Positions 50,652-59,948 are shown, numbered from the stretch's first letter. The stretch is DNA of 64,000 nt from Shewanella mangrovisoli (GCF_019457635.1 NZ_CP080412.1:4030001-4094000), one strand, 5' to 3'. A program made the numbers and translations. The notes: generated by a model not told the origin, from the sequence alone.

Positions 50652-52142
50652 TTATGAATCAGCTCCATAACTCACCTTCACCGAATAACCTTCATCCTGT
50701 TTGATAAAATCGACAAAGTTCTTGATGGCGGGTAAAGCATCTTCCCTATGGTGGGAAACATAGAGCAATTGGCTAAGATGGTGCTCGGCAATCATGTCCA
50801 ACGCCCGCATCACTAAGGTGCGATTGATAAAGTCGAGCCCTTGATATGGCTCATCCAAAATCAATAATAACGGCTGTTTAATCAAGGCTCGACCTATGAG
50901 CAATAGCCGCTGTTGGCCGTAATCCAGTTTTTTAAAGCCCGTGCTGGCAAACTCGCTCATATGCAATATCGCCAGCCATTCCTTGGCCAGATCCAATTGG
51001 GGCTTAGTGGGCTTGTGATACAGGCCGATGGAATCGTAAAAGCCCGACAACAAGACATCGAGCGCCGAGCAACTGACGCGGTACTGTAAATGCAATGCCG
51101 ACGACACTATGCCAATCCGTTGTTTAATCTGCCATATGCTCTCGCCGCTGCCTCGGGGTCGGCCAAACAGGGTAATATCATTGCTGTAGCACTGGGGGTG
51201 GTCGCCCAAAATCAGCCCGAGCAGAGTGCTCTTGCCACAGCCATTGGGTCCTCGCACTTGCCAATGCTGGCCGGCACGAATCTGCCAATTCACCCCTTTA
51301 AAAATCAAGCCGCTGACATATTCGACCTTGCCGTTTTTAATGTCGACTATGGGATCAAACGCCTCGGCATTGTGGCGTTGACACTCCATCAATGCCAAAA
51401 GTTCGGCGCTGCGGCTGGCCGAAAGCGCATTAAGCTGCGCCATTACAGGATGTGTTTGCCACTGTTCAATCGACATGGGCGCGCTGAGTTGATGCACATG
51501 CTGACCCGATTTGAGCATATCGCTATTAAACAGCGCCACATGGCTAATACAGGGCGGCAATTCTTCTTGGCGTGAGGTGATAATGAGTAGCTGCGTATGT
51601 TTAGCAACCTCCACCAGCAGCTGCGACAGGCTAAGCTGATGTTCTATATCCAGCCCTGCGTAGGGGTCATCTAAAATCAGCAAGTTGGGCTCAGTTGCCA
51701 GCGCCCGCGCTAACATCACCCGCCGGGTTTCACCGGTCGATAACTGCCGAAATCCCCGATGCTTTAAATGCGTTAATTCGACTTTCAGTAAAATGGGCGC
51801 CAAGTGTTCATCGTTTAGGCAGCATTCCTGCACCAGTGACTCGACCGTCGAACCGTAATCGAGTTCATCCTTTTCTAATTCCCGCTCCAGCAACGCCTGT
51901 TGCAAACCGAGTGACACCCAGCCAATTCGCGCGGGCAAGCCGGTAATTTGTCCCGCATCGGGCTGAATATCCCCCGCCAATATTCGCCCAAGCAGTGAGC
52001 CGCTATAGCTGTCGGTCGCAAAAATCGCCCAATGCTGCGCAGGCATTAACTGCCAATCTTCAACCACTAACAGTTCATTACCGCGGCCGTAGCGCAATCC
52101 CTTAACGGCTATCGCCTGAGAGTCTGTGGTGTGATGCTGCAT
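50652..52142 (-). CDS. modF: ModF-like double ABC ATPase with a degenerate first Walker A
   Basis: Cytosolic protein of 496 residues with two ABC ATPase domains and no membrane part, like E. coli ModF (about 490), associated with molybdate. The C-terminal domain is intact: Walker A GPNGCGKST (near 300), LILDEPYQGLDF, and the ModF-typical GDHPQCYSNDITLFGRPRGSGESIW. The N-terminal domain keeps its signature (LSTGETRRVMLARAL) and Walker B (LILDDPYAGLD). Its Walker A, however, reads ATDSYSGSLLG, without the GxxGxGKS glycines and lysine. So the first domain probably cannot hydrolyse ATP. No modABC genes are near. Confidence 0.85.
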   Translation of the reverse strand: MQHHTTDSQAIAVKGLRYGRGNELLVVEDWQLMPAQHWAIFATDSYSGSLLGRILAGDIQPDAGQITGLPARIGWVSLGLQQALLERELEKDELDYGSTVESLVQECCLNDEHLAPILLKVELTHLKHRGFRQLSTGETRRVMLARALATEPNLLILDDPYAGLDIEHQLSLSQLLVEVAKHTQLLIITSRQEELPPCISHVALFNSDMLKSGQHVHQLSAPMSIEQWQTHPVMAQLNALSASRSAELLALMECQRHNAEAFDPIVDIKNGKVEYVSGLIFKGVNWQIRAGQHWQVRGPNGCGKSTLLGLILGDHPQCYSNDITLFGRPRGSGESIWQIKQRIGIVSSALHLQYRVSCSALDVLLSGFYDSIGLYHKPTKPQLDLAKEWLAILHMSEFASTGFKKLDYGQQRLLLIGRALIKQPLLLILDEPYQGLDFINRTLVMRALDMIAEHHLSQLLYVSHHREDALPAIKNFVDFIKQDEGYSVKVSYGADS

Positions 52143-52239
52143 TGAATACGTCCTTTGGGATGATTTTTAACCAAGTCTAACAAGCTGTTATCGTTTTTGT
52201 CCCTTCGACTTTATGCAAAGGGACAGATATAAACAGGGA

Positions 52240-52980
52240 TCAGGGGCGCAATTTGATATACAACTCGCCCTCGCGAATTTGAATATCTTCGACGCCGTCG
52301 GCAAAGGCATTCCAAAAGCCTCTGTCGCCGAACTCACTGACAAGATTGACATTCTTCATATTGCCTAGCCAAGCGTTAGGAATAGGCACGCCCATCAAGC
52401 TTACGCCCACTAAAGACACACTCGGGCGGCGATTGGCATCGAGATGGATATCAAGTCCGGCATTGACCCGTAAAATTTCCCCCGCCATCACAGGAAAGTC
52501 CCTTGGGATCGGCACGAGGATTTTGGCACTGGCTAAATTATCTGAAAAATCAATGGCAATGCGCTGGGCAAAGTCAGGGTTGCGGCCAATAATGGCATTG
52601 ACCTCACGCTCGCTAAAACTCACTTGCCGATCTTCAGCGCGCTCGCGGTAGGGCTCGGGTTGTAAATCGTCACTCGAGGACGACTTAGCCGAATCCTTGG
52701 TATGAGTCGAGGCCTTACGCTCTGGCTGCCAACCTAATTGACTCAGTTTATCCTCAAGCTTGGCCTCTTCTTTGGTTGATAAACTCACAGGCGTCAACGG
52801 TTTAGGGAAGATATAACTGCGAACTACAAAAAAGGTAATTCCCACGGTGAGCACTATGGTCACCAGTATCATCAACAAGACTTGAACACCGGTAAAACCC
52901 TGTTGCCGCAGCCCCAAACTAATGGGCTTACGTGAGCGGTACTGTGGCCTTGCCAAATGGGGGCGAGATGTTGAGAGCAT
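52240..52980 (-). CDS. Single-pass membrane protein of unknown function
   Basis: A 246-residue protein with a membrane helix at about 28-54 (FTGVQVLLMILVTIVLTVGITFFVV) after a basic cytosolic N-terminus. The linker (about 65-110) is Lys/Ser/Glu-rich. The C-terminal beta-rich domain (about 115-246) has repeating strands (VSFSEREVNAIIGRNPDF, LDIHLDANRRPSVSLVGVSLMG). The type II orientation and the final strand set suggest an outer-leaflet lipid- or peptidoglycan-facing domain, but no family is recognised. The ribosome site is weak. Confidence 0.7.
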   Translation of the reverse strand: MLSTSRPHLARPQYRSRKPISLGLRQQGFTGVQVLLMILVTIVLTVGITFFVVRSYIFPKPLTPVSLSTKEEAKLEDKLSQLGWQPERKASTHTKDSAKSSSSDDLQPEPYRERAEDRQVSFSEREVNAIIGRNPDFAQRIAIDFSDNLASAKILVPIPRDFPVMAGEILRVNAGLDIHLDANRRPSVSLVGVSLMGVPIPNAWLGNMKNVNLVSEFGDRGFWNAFADGVEDIQIREGELYIKLRP

Positions 52981-53107
52981 ATTCGTTTCGCTGCAAAGAG
53001 ATTTCCCCCGATACTACTTGGCTAAGCGGCATAAGGAAACGCCTAAGGCCAACAAGCGAGGTCTTCAGCGAAAACTCATTTCAAGTTAAGTGAGGATAGA
53101 ATGATAA

Positions 53108-53140
53108 AAGTCCACCCATGCACAGGGCACGGATGGACTT
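53108..53140 (-). terminator. Terminator of katG
   Basis: AAGTCCACCC and GGATGGACTT pair with one mismatch around a 13-base loop. On the minus strand TTTTATCATTC follows. It lies 45 bases beyond the katG stop. Confidence 0.75.
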
Positions 53141-53185
53141 ACGAGAGCTGAACTCACGGGTGATAAAACCCAGAGTCAATGCCGT

Positions 53186-55405
53186 TTAGATATCGAAGCG
53201 GTCGGCGTTCATCACCTTATTCCAGGCTTTGATAAAGTCTTGCACGAATCTGTCTTGTCCATCTTGGGCACCGTACACTTCAGACACGGCGCGCAGCTCT
53301 GAGTGCGAACCAAAGACTAAATCGACGGGAGTTGCGGTCCATTTCAGTTTACCGCTCTTACGATCTTGCCCTTCGTAGATGCCTTCTTGCTTCTCTGACT
53401 TGCTCCACTTGGTCGACATATCGAGCAAGTTAACGAAGAAGTCATTGCTTAAGGTGCCAGGTTTGTCGGTAAACACCCCGTGTTTCACGCCTGCGCTGTT
53501 GGCATCTAAGGCACGTAGACCACCCACCAGCACAGTCATTTCCGGCACGGTCAGATTAAGCATGTTCGCACGTTCAATCAACATCTCGGCGGGAGAATGG
53601 CTGCTGTCCTTCGAGTAGTAGTTACGGAAACCATCGGCCGTTGGCTCAAGTACCGCAAAGGATGACACATCGGTTTGCGCCTGAGTCGCATCCATACGTC
53701 CTGGAGTAAATGGCACAGATACAGCCACACCCGCCTCTTTCGCAGCCTTTTCGACCGCCACGCTACCACCGAGAACAATCACATCGGCCAAAGAAACCTT
53801 CTTGCCACCTTTCAGTGAACCGTTGAAGTCCTTTTGAACTTTCTCCAATTTAGCCAGCACCTTAGCTAACTCTTTAGGATTGTTCGCCTGCCAGTTCATC
53901 ATAGGCTCTAAACGAATGCGCGCGCCGTTTGCGCCACCACGCATATCGGTACCGCGGAAGCTGCTGGCCGACGCCCATGCGGTTCTCACTAATTCGGGGA
54001 CCGTTAAGCCAGAAGCCAAGATTTTGTTACCTAAGGCTTTAATATCGGCGTTATCGATTACTGGGTGATCAAGAGCTGGGATCGGATCCTGCCAAATCAA
54101 CATTTCTGCTGGTACATCGGCACCTAAGTATCTTGCCTTGGGTCCCATATCGCGGTGAGTAAGCTTAAACCACGCCTTAGCAAAGGCAAGCTCAAACTCT
54201 TTTGGATTTTTAAGGAAACGGGTAGTGATTTCGCGATAGCTTGGATCTTCCTTCAGCGCGATATCGCTAGTGAACATAATTGGCGCATGGCGCTTGGATT
54301 TATCGTGGGCATCCGGTACTAAGTTAGCCCCTTTGCCATCTTTAGGGATCCACTGAATATGGCCTGCTGGGCTCTTAGTTTGTACCCAATCGAAACCATA
54401 GAGATTTTCTAAATACTGCATGGTCCACGCCGTTGGATTAACAGACCAAGCGCCTTCTAAACCGCTGGTAACTGTATCTTCTGAGTGGCCTTTACCGCAC
54501 TTGTTTTTCCAACCTAAACCTTGTGCCTCAACACCGGAAGCGGCGGGATCGGCACCGACACATTTAGAGGGATCATGCGCGCCGTGTGCCTTACCAAAGG
54601 TGTGACCACCCGCGATCAGCGCCACGGTTTCTTCATCATTCATCGCCATACGGCCAAAGGTGTCACGGATTTCCTTCGCCGAGGCTAATGGATCTGGCAC
54701 ACCATTCGGGCCTTCAGGGTTTACATAAATTAAGCCCATTTGGGTCGCGCCCATTGGCTTAGCCAGTTCGCCCTTTTCATTGCGGCGTTTGCTATCGAGC
54801 CACGCTTTCTCTGAACCCCAGTTCACCTGTTCCGCTTCCCAGTCGTCGACACGACCACCGGCAAAACCAAAGGTTTTAAAGCCCATAGACTCCAGCGCCA
54901 CGTTACCCGTAAGCACCATTAAGTCGCCCCACGAAATCTTGCTGCCGTATTTTTGTTTGATAGGCCACAGCAGGCGACGCGCCTTATCTAAGTTCACGTT
55001 ATCCGGCCAGCTGTTTAATGGCTCGAAACGTTGCTGACCACCGGCTGCACCACCGCGGCCATCAAAAATCCGATAAACACCCGCGCTGTGCCACGCCATA
55101 CGAATAAAGAAAGGACCATAATGACCATAGTCTGATGGCCACCAATCCTGAGATTCAGTCATCAGGGCTTTGATGTCTTTTTTAACGGCGTCGAGATCTA
55201 AGGATTTAAAGGCTTCGGCGTAGTGGTAATCACTACCATAAGGATTTGATTCAACTGCATTTTGACGTAGCGGGCTTAAGTTTAGCTGTTCAGGCCACCA
55301 AAATTGATTACCCGTGACTTGCTCTTGTGCGATAGCGGTGCCACCAAATGCCAACGACATCGCCAAAGTCAGCGCTGACAAGCTTGGAATAGTGCTTTTC
55401 TTCAT
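53186..55405 (-). CDS. katG: Periplasmic catalase-peroxidase
   Basis: Heme catalase-peroxidase of 739 residues that destroys hydrogen peroxide. A signal peptide (about 1-26, ending GTAIAQ) marks it as exported, unlike cytosolic E. coli KatG. The distal site is RMAWHSAGVYR (near 104, Arg-x-x-Trp-His). The Tyr of the Met-Tyr-Trp crosslink is in LIYVNPEGPNG, and the proximal His is in IAGGHTFGKAHGA (near 263). Both the N-terminal active and the C-terminal degenerate halves are complete. A homologue with a signal peptide is KatP in enterohaemorrhagic E. coli. It is a single gene with its own terminator; OxyR control is likely but no clear site is seen. Confidence 0.95.
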   Translation of the reverse strand: MKKSTIPSLSALTLAMSLAFGGTAIAQEQVTGNQFWWPEQLNLSPLRQNAVESNPYGSDYHYAEAFKSLDLDAVKKDIKALMTESQDWWPSDYGHYGPFFIRMAWHSAGVYRIFDGRGGAAGGQQRFEPLNSWPDNVNLDKARRLLWPIKQKYGSKISWGDLMVLTGNVALESMGFKTFGFAGGRVDDWEAEQVNWGSEKAWLDSKRRNEKGELAKPMGATQMGLIYVNPEGPNGVPDPLASAKEIRDTFGRMAMNDEETVALIAGGHTFGKAHGAHDPSKCVGADPAASGVEAQGLGWKNKCGKGHSEDTVTSGLEGAWSVNPTAWTMQYLENLYGFDWVQTKSPAGHIQWIPKDGKGANLVPDAHDKSKRHAPIMFTSDIALKEDPSYREITTRFLKNPKEFELAFAKAWFKLTHRDMGPKARYLGADVPAEMLIWQDPIPALDHPVIDNADIKALGNKILASGLTVPELVRTAWASASSFRGTDMRGGANGARIRLEPMMNWQANNPKELAKVLAKLEKVQKDFNGSLKGGKKVSLADVIVLGGSVAVEKAAKEAGVAVSVPFTPGRMDATQAQTDVSSFAVLEPTADGFRNYYSKDSSHSPAEMLIERANMLNLTVPEMTVLVGGLRALDANSAGVKHGVFTDKPGTLSNDFFVNLLDMSTKWSKSEKQEGIYEGQDRKSGKLKWTATPVDLVFGSHSELRAVSEVYGAQDGQDRFVQDFIKAWNKVMNADRFDI

Positions 55406-55700
55406 GATAATTACCTATTTCTTCTCGTTAAGGACATATCTGCCTGCACAGATGTGTGTCGTTTGTTTGCTGCATTAGGGCAAACATCAACCCCATGTCT
55501 CGTTGTGTAAATCTCGGGTAATGCATGAAACCGTCACCACAATCGATGTCAGAAAGTGTAGTGCTGCGTGCTAACTATATGAAATGATTAAAATCGATGA
55601 TTGGAATCGCCAAAATAGATTAACGATTGTTAATTTATGAAAGGATTATCAAAATACCAGCTTAGGGCAATCCATGCGGTATCAGGTTTACAGCAAATAA

Positions 55701-55716
55701 GCCGTGACGTTACGGC
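55701..55716. promoter_or_regulatory. Palindrome upstream of the DUF2999 gene
   Basis: GCCGTGAC-GTTACGGC is a 16-bp near-perfect palindrome (one mismatched pair) centred on ACGT. It lies 28 bases upstream of the extended -10 of the DUF2999 gene, so it may be an operator. Confidence 0.4.
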
Positions 55717-55740
55717 CGTACCACCACTTAGGCGTAACTG

Positions 55741-55749
55741 TGATAAAAT
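55741..55749 (+). promoter_or_regulatory. Extended -10 promoter of the DUF2999 gene
   Basis: TGATAAAAT gives a TGN motif followed by TAAAAT (five of six against TATAAT). The start would be near 55757, 30 bases before the ATG. The -35 is poor, as is common with extended -10 promoters. Confidence 0.5.
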
Positions 55750-55786
55750 GGCCGCCGTTTTCTGTTAACTTCGACAAGGTATTGCA

Positions 55787-56038
55787 ATGAATCCCATTAT
55801 TGCCATCTTAAAAGAACACAATGTCACTGATGCAAAAATTAACGAGCTTTTTCAAGCATTAACCGATAATCCTCTCATGGCGATGGGCATTATTGGTCAG
55901 CTTGGGATCCCGCCCGAAAAACTGCAGCAACTGATGGCGTTGGTAATGCAAAATCCTGCGTTAATCAAAGAAGCCGTACTCGAGCTAGGTCTCGATTTCG
56001 CTAAGGTTGAAGCCGCCAAGGCGCAGCTACAAAAGTAA
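55787..56038 (+). CDS. DUF2999 family protein
   Basis: A small soluble helical protein of 83 residues, MNPIIAILKEHNVTDAKINELFQ onward, ending LDFAKVEAAKAQLQK. It matches the DUF2999 family, found mainly in Shewanella and relatives, function unknown. AAGGT lies before the ATG. Single gene between katG (divergent) and a terminator. Confidence 0.85.
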   Translation: MNPIIAILKEHNVTDAKINELFQALTDNPLMAMGIIGQLGIPPEKLQQLMALVMQNPALIKEAVLELGLDFAKVEAAKAQLQK

Positions 56039-56061
56039 TATCTCCCAGCCAATCGGCTTAA

Positions 56062-56090
56062 AAAGGTAAAGCGACATTCGCTTTACCTTT
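56062..56090 (+). terminator. Terminator of the DUF2999 gene
   Basis: AAAGGTAAAGCG, five-base loop, CGCTTTACCTTT: a 12-bp perfect stem followed by ATCTCCT. Confidence 0.82.
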
Positions 56091-56207
56091 ATCTCCTATC
56101 CCACGCTGTTACATAAAGATATAAAAACCTTATCGCCCCTCGCGGACAATCTTTGCTAGAGTGTTGTGACATGCCATAGTGGTTAAAAGTGACAACGAGG
56201 AAGCAAG

Positions 56208-56738
56208 ATGCGCCCACATACTCCCCTATTAGCACTACTATTGCCCGTATTGTTGCTCGGTTGCCAAGAGCAGACTCAGGCGCAAAATCCGCCGAGTGTG
56301 GAACCCGCCGCGCAAAGCTCTGCCAAAACAGACACTGCACAAACAAGCGCAGCTCAAACTGACACGCCCCAAAAAGTGACCTCCGAAGAAAAAACGGTCA
56401 CTGTGGATAAGCGCGATAGTCCGCAGCTTCATAGTTCTACTGACAAAGGTTTTATCAAGCCAAGTATTTCACCACAAGGAGAAGGCGTAATGCTGCAAGG
56501 CACTGTGAGATATATGAATTTAGAAGGTGGATTTTGGGGCATCATCGCCGACGACGGCCAGAAAATATTACCTAAAAATCTGCCTCAGGACTACCGCAAA
56601 GACGGATTACGCCTCAGTTTCACCGCACAGGAAATCACAGGCATGATGACCATTCAGCAGTGGGGTACACTGTCGAGTTTGAGTGACATCACGGTTATCG
56701 GCCAAGTGGAGAGTCAATCGGCGGATCCACGACTCTAA
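56208..56738 (+). CDS. Lipoprotein of unknown function
   Basis: A 176-residue lipoprotein with lipobox LLLGC (Cys19). Residues 20-80 are a Gln/Thr/Ala-rich linker. Residues about 85-176 form a small domain (VMLQGTVRYMNLEGGFWGIIADDGQKILPKNLPQ then TAQEITGMMTIQQWGTLSSL). The wording VRYMNLEGGFWGIIADDG resembles OB-fold-like outer-membrane accessory proteins, but I cannot assign a family. GAGGAAG precedes the ATG. No obvious partner nearby. Confidence 0.78.
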   Translation: MRPHTPLLALLLPVLLLGCQEQTQAQNPPSVEPAAQSSAKTDTAQTSAAQTDTPQKVTSEEKTVTVDKRDSPQLHSSTDKGFIKPSISPQGEGVMLQGTVRYMNLEGGFWGIIADDGQKILPKNLPQDYRKDGLRLSFTAQEITGMMTIQQWGTLSSLSDITVIGQVESQSADPRL

Positions 56739-56918
56739 CAAGCGTTGGCCTGAGCGTGAGTCACAAGCTACACCCAAAAATTCAGGCCACACTTATTGAA
56801 CATTGAACATCGAACAAATAGCATCCCCGCGTTCAGGCAAGGCACCTTAAGTACGCACTGATAAGGCGATGGATTCACACCCGATTGCTCAAAAGATACA
56901 TGCCAAACGGGTTAAATA

Positions 56919-57323
56919 CTAAGACTGCCCCGCCACCTTGGCCTGCTCAGCCTGCCACTCTTCAATCACTTCTTTTGCCGCCCGAAAGGCCTCAATGCCC
57001 GATGGCATACCGCAATACAGGGTTGAATGTAAAAGCACTTCTTGGATTTCCTCCACAGTGCAACCGTTACGCAATGCGCCGCGCACATGGCCTTTCAATT
57101 CGGTCGGCGCTTTTAATGCGGCGAGGGTCGCTATGGTCACTAGACTGCGAGTTTGCCGAGAAAGCCCCTCACGCACCCAAACCTCGCCCCAACAGTTCGC
57201 CGTCACCAACTCCTGTAATGGACGCGTAAAATCCGTCGCGCTGCTCAAGGCCTTATCGACGAAGCTATCGCCCATCACTGCGCGGCGCACCTCTAACCCT
57301 TTCTCGTATTGTTCATCATTCAT
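56919..57323 (-). CDS. Carboxymuconolactone decarboxylase family protein
   Basis: A 134-residue AhpD-like-fold protein resembling 4-carboxymuconolactone decarboxylase (PcaC): YEKGLEVRRAVMGDSFVDKAL at the N-terminus, then RSLVTIATLAAL and a conserved HVRGALRNGCTVEEIQEVLLHSTLYCGMPSG. The two cysteines in the core are far apart and do not form the CxxC of AhpD. No other beta-ketoadipate genes are nearby, so a true PcaC role is doubtful. GGGGA precedes the ATG. Confidence 0.88.
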   Translation of the reverse strand: MNDEQYEKGLEVRRAVMGDSFVDKALSSATDFTRPLQELVTANCWGEVWVREGLSRQTRSLVTIATLAALKAPTELKGHVRGALRNGCTVEEIQEVLLHSTLYCGMPSGIEAFRAAKEVIEEWQAEQAKVAGQS

Positions 57324-57424
57324 CTATTCAATCCCCATATTATCCAATCTCAGTTAGCCTACTCTAGGGAAGATAGCGCGTTCACGCCATACTCCTTAGG
57401 TGGATGCTAGGGCGCAAAAATAAC

Positions 57425-57455
57425 AATGGGTTTATTCCGATTGGATAAACCCATT
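57425..57455 (-). terminator. Terminator of the HAD / Bat operon
   Basis: AATGGGTTTAT and ATAAACCCATT form an 11-bp stem with a nine-base loop. On the minus strand it is followed by GTTATTTTTG. It is 57 bases beyond the HAD stop. Confidence 0.75.
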
Positions 57456-57511
57456 CACGACGAACTTTTTTCAAACGATGAGTTTAAAAGCCCATCTGCC
57501 AATGTGAGGCT

Positions 57512-58495
57512 TTAGGGATAAATACGCTTCCAATCGGCTTTCATATCGACCATGGGCCAGCCTTTGGCCGCAGCCTCATCTAAGCCTTTGTTTAACTGAC
57601 CAATATGGGAGTCACGGTCATATTTCCACTCACGCTTGTCATCGGTATGGTGGATATACATAGGCAAGCGTAGGCCGTCACCTGCCGCGGTCCATTGCAA
57701 CATGGCCAAGTCGCCATCCGAGTTACCAAAGGCGGCTATGGGTCTGCGGCCTATACGTTCATATATTTCCTGCACTTTCATTTCTTTATCGTCGTTCACT
57801 AAGAAATTTGGCATGCGTTTTAATGTCGGCTTACCGTCAACCAAGCTGAACTCGGTCTCAAAGGTGCTGCCCACCACTTGCTCGGGGGGAATATGGTAAA
57901 CGCCCTCCACCCAAGCCCGCATAAAACCAGTACCGCCGCCGGAGACAATAAAGGTCTTAAAGCCGTTAGCACGCAGGTAATCCAGCAGCTCTAACATAGG
58001 TTGGAACACCATTTCGGTGTACTTTTTCCCTGTTGTCGGGTGCTTGGCCGTCGCAATCCAGTCTTTCACTATGGCGTCGAACTCATCCGTAGTCATGCCC
58101 GTATGAGTCGCATAGAGGATCTTGATCAGATCATCGGTATGCAGCTTACTCACATCGCCCTTAAGCACACTGGCGTAAGGCTCCTCGGTTTGCCATTCGG
58201 GATGGCTTGGGGCCAACGTTTTGAGGCGGTCGAGGGCAAACAACACCTGAAAATACATGGGCTGTTCAGACCATAGGGTGCCGTCGTTGTCGAAGGTCGA
58301 GATCCGCTCGGTCTCTGGCACAAAATGTGGGGAGTTTTTATCCGTCACTTGCAGCACAAACTCCGTGATGGCTGCCTTGGCCTTGCCATCGTTCCAGGAT
58401 GCCAAAGGGTCGCTTTGGGCCGCGTAAGCTTGCCCCACCAGCAACATACTAACGAGTAACAATATCCAATTGCGGTATAGTCGTATGATTCTCAC
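57512..58495 (-). CDS. Exported HAD family phosphatase
   Basis: Haloacid-dehalogenase superfamily phosphatase with a signal peptide (ending GQAYA), 327 residues. The nucleophile motif TFDNDGTLW has Asp69 and Asp71; motif II is in FIVSGGGTGF, and motif IV in AFGNSDGDLAML. The family resembles bacterial periplasmic acid-phosphatase-like or phosphoserine phosphatase-like enzymes; substrate unknown. The start is GTG with AAGGAG eight bases upstream. It follows the BatD gene by 34 bases with no terminator between, so it is probably the last gene of the Bat operon. Confidence 0.87.
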   Translation of the reverse strand: MRIIRLYRNWILLLVSMLLVGQAYAAQSDPLASWNDGKAKAAITEFVLQVTDKNSPHFVPETERISTFDNDGTLWSEQPMYFQVLFALDRLKTLAPSHPEWQTEEPYASVLKGDVSKLHTDDLIKILYATHTGMTTDEFDAIVKDWIATAKHPTTGKKYTEMVFQPMLELLDYLRANGFKTFIVSGGGTGFMRAWVEGVYHIPPEQVVGSTFETEFSLVDGKPTLKRMPNFLVNDDKEMKVQEIYERIGRRPIAAFGNSDGDLAMLQWTAAGDGLRLPMYIHHTDDKREWKYDRDSHIGQLNKGLDEAAAKGWPMVDMKADWKRIYP

Positions 58496-58529
58496 AGGGT
58501 ATCTCCTTATTACGATCTGTAATGTCCCT

Positions 58530-59948
58530 CTATGACTCAGAGGTTTTGGGTTCAGATAACGCTTTTCCTGCTGCTACTTTTTCAGTTAGGAAGGGTTGTT
58601 TCTCTAATTCGACGAGCGCCTTAGGTAAGGCTAACCCCATTCTGGCTCGCTTAATACGCTTCCACAGGTAGATAAAATCCGCCCGACGAGTCGCATTGGT
58701 TTGTAGCCTCAAAGCCGCAGCTTGCCAATCTGGCTCTGTCGATACCGCCGTCATCGCCAGTAAGTGTTTGCGCCGACGTAAGCGTCGGTACAAGAGTACT
58801 CGACAGGTTTGCCACTCACCTCGGCGCAGAGCGCGGTAAAACACTAACCACACGGGAATGGGATGGGTTTGGTAATACACTCTCCCCCTGCGCATCAATA
58901 ACCCCAATATCGCCGCGCTTAACAGCAGGGTGAACAGTGTCCATGCGTGGTACTTCAACCAAGAACTCAGGGTATGCTTGACCTTAATCGTCTTCCCTTC
59001 CAGCACTATCTGCTCCAACTGACCGCTTTGAGTGTTCCACCACCAGAGTCGATACTCGGGCCAGCTCACATCGCCGCCATGTTGCAACACATAGGTTTGA
59101 CTATCGATTCGGCTCGACACATAACCTTCACGGCTTTGTTTATCCACAAGCTCGGGCGAACTGGGATACAGCTTCCAATCGGGAGAAGCTTGCGTCGGCA
59201 TAAGATTGGGCAGCAACACAGATAGTGAATCATTGGCCTCAATGTTAATGGTGCGCACTAGGCTGTCCCCTACTTTGAGCACCTCAGCCTCATTTGGGCT
59301 CCATTCCTGCAGCACTTTGACATTCGATGCCGCAAACCAGGCTTTGTGACTCCCAAGCTCGGCACTGGGCAGAGCCACCCGAAATCCCATTGCAGGCGTT
59401 GTGAACGTGACGGCTTGTTTGTCGCCATTGACGCCAGCCACCTGAGTGATAACTGTAGCTTCTGGCACGCTAAAGTCACCGCTGGCTTGTGGATAGAGGG
59501 CGATTTCCCAGCGCTGCCGTGACCAAGTTTGGCCGTTTTCCTGCTCGGTATAGTTAACGGCAAAGGTATTGCGTTGCTTCACTAACACATTGGGGATTTC
59601 AATGCCCTTTATCTGAGTGCCCGAGGTAAACCAACGATTGGTCGACACCTCAATCTGCAACAAGATCTGCTCCGTGGGCGCCCATAGCTTTTCAGTTCCA
59701 TCCGGTTTTTCACCCAACCAGGCCTTCACTTTGACCGCTGTGGCCGGCTCGGTTGGTAGGGCATCGTCCATCTGCGCATGGGCATGGGTTGCGAGCAGCA
59801 AACCATTCAGTATCAAGCTGATGAACATCAAAGCGATGACTCTTCTGGCCATCAATCTCACACCGTCGATGACAGGCCTTATCGGCACTCGCACTCTGCT
59901 GCCAGATAGCGTTTTGTCGCGGCTCAGTGCACTGATTGCATAACTCAT
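58530..59948 (-). CDS. BatD-like oxygen-tolerance protein
   Basis: A 472-residue membrane protein with an N-terminal signal or anchor segment (about 33-56), a long periplasmic BatD domain of beta-sandwich type (WLGEKPDGTEKLWAPTEQILLQIEV onward), and a membrane helix near 340-360 (ILGLLMRRG). The rest is a basic cytosolic tail. The ATG overlaps the VWA-TPR stop in ATGA, supporting 59948 even though an internal Met (about 32) makes a cleaner signal. In Bacteroides the Bat proteins affect oxygen tolerance; in other bacteria they may form a MoxR-linked envelope complex. Confidence 0.82.
   Translation of the reverse strand: MSYAISALSRDKTLSGSRVRVPIRPVIDGVRLMARRVIALMFISLILNGLLLATHAHAQMDDALPTEPATAVKVKAWLGEKPDGTEKLWAPTEQILLQIEVSTNRWFTSGTQIKGIEIPNVLVKQRNTFAVNYTEQENGQTWSRQRWEIALYPQASGDFSVPEATVITQVAGVNGDKQAVTFTTPAMGFRVALPSAELGSHKAWFAASNVKVLQEWSPNEAEVLKVGDSLVRTINIEANDSLSVLLPNLMPTQASPDWKLYPSSPELVDKQSREGYVSSRIDSQTYVLQHGGDVSWPEYRLWWWNTQSGQLEQIVLEGKTIKVKHTLSSWLKYHAWTLFTLLLSAAILGLLMRRGRVYYQTHPIPVWLVFYRALRRGEWQTCRVLLYRRLRRRKHLLAMTAVSTEPDWQAAALRLQTNATRRADFIYLWKRIKRARMGLALPKALVELEKQPFLTEKVAAGKALSEPKTSES

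Noticed and set aside
52199..52224. Hairpin GTCCCTT...AAAGGGAC as a terminator for the 52240 gene
   Set aside because: On the minus strand it is followed by A-rich sequence, not a U-run, so it does not look like a terminator for that gene.
55406..55700. OxyR site before katG
   Set aside because: Words such as ATAG...ATTG keep only part of the four ATAG/CTAT elements; not convincing.
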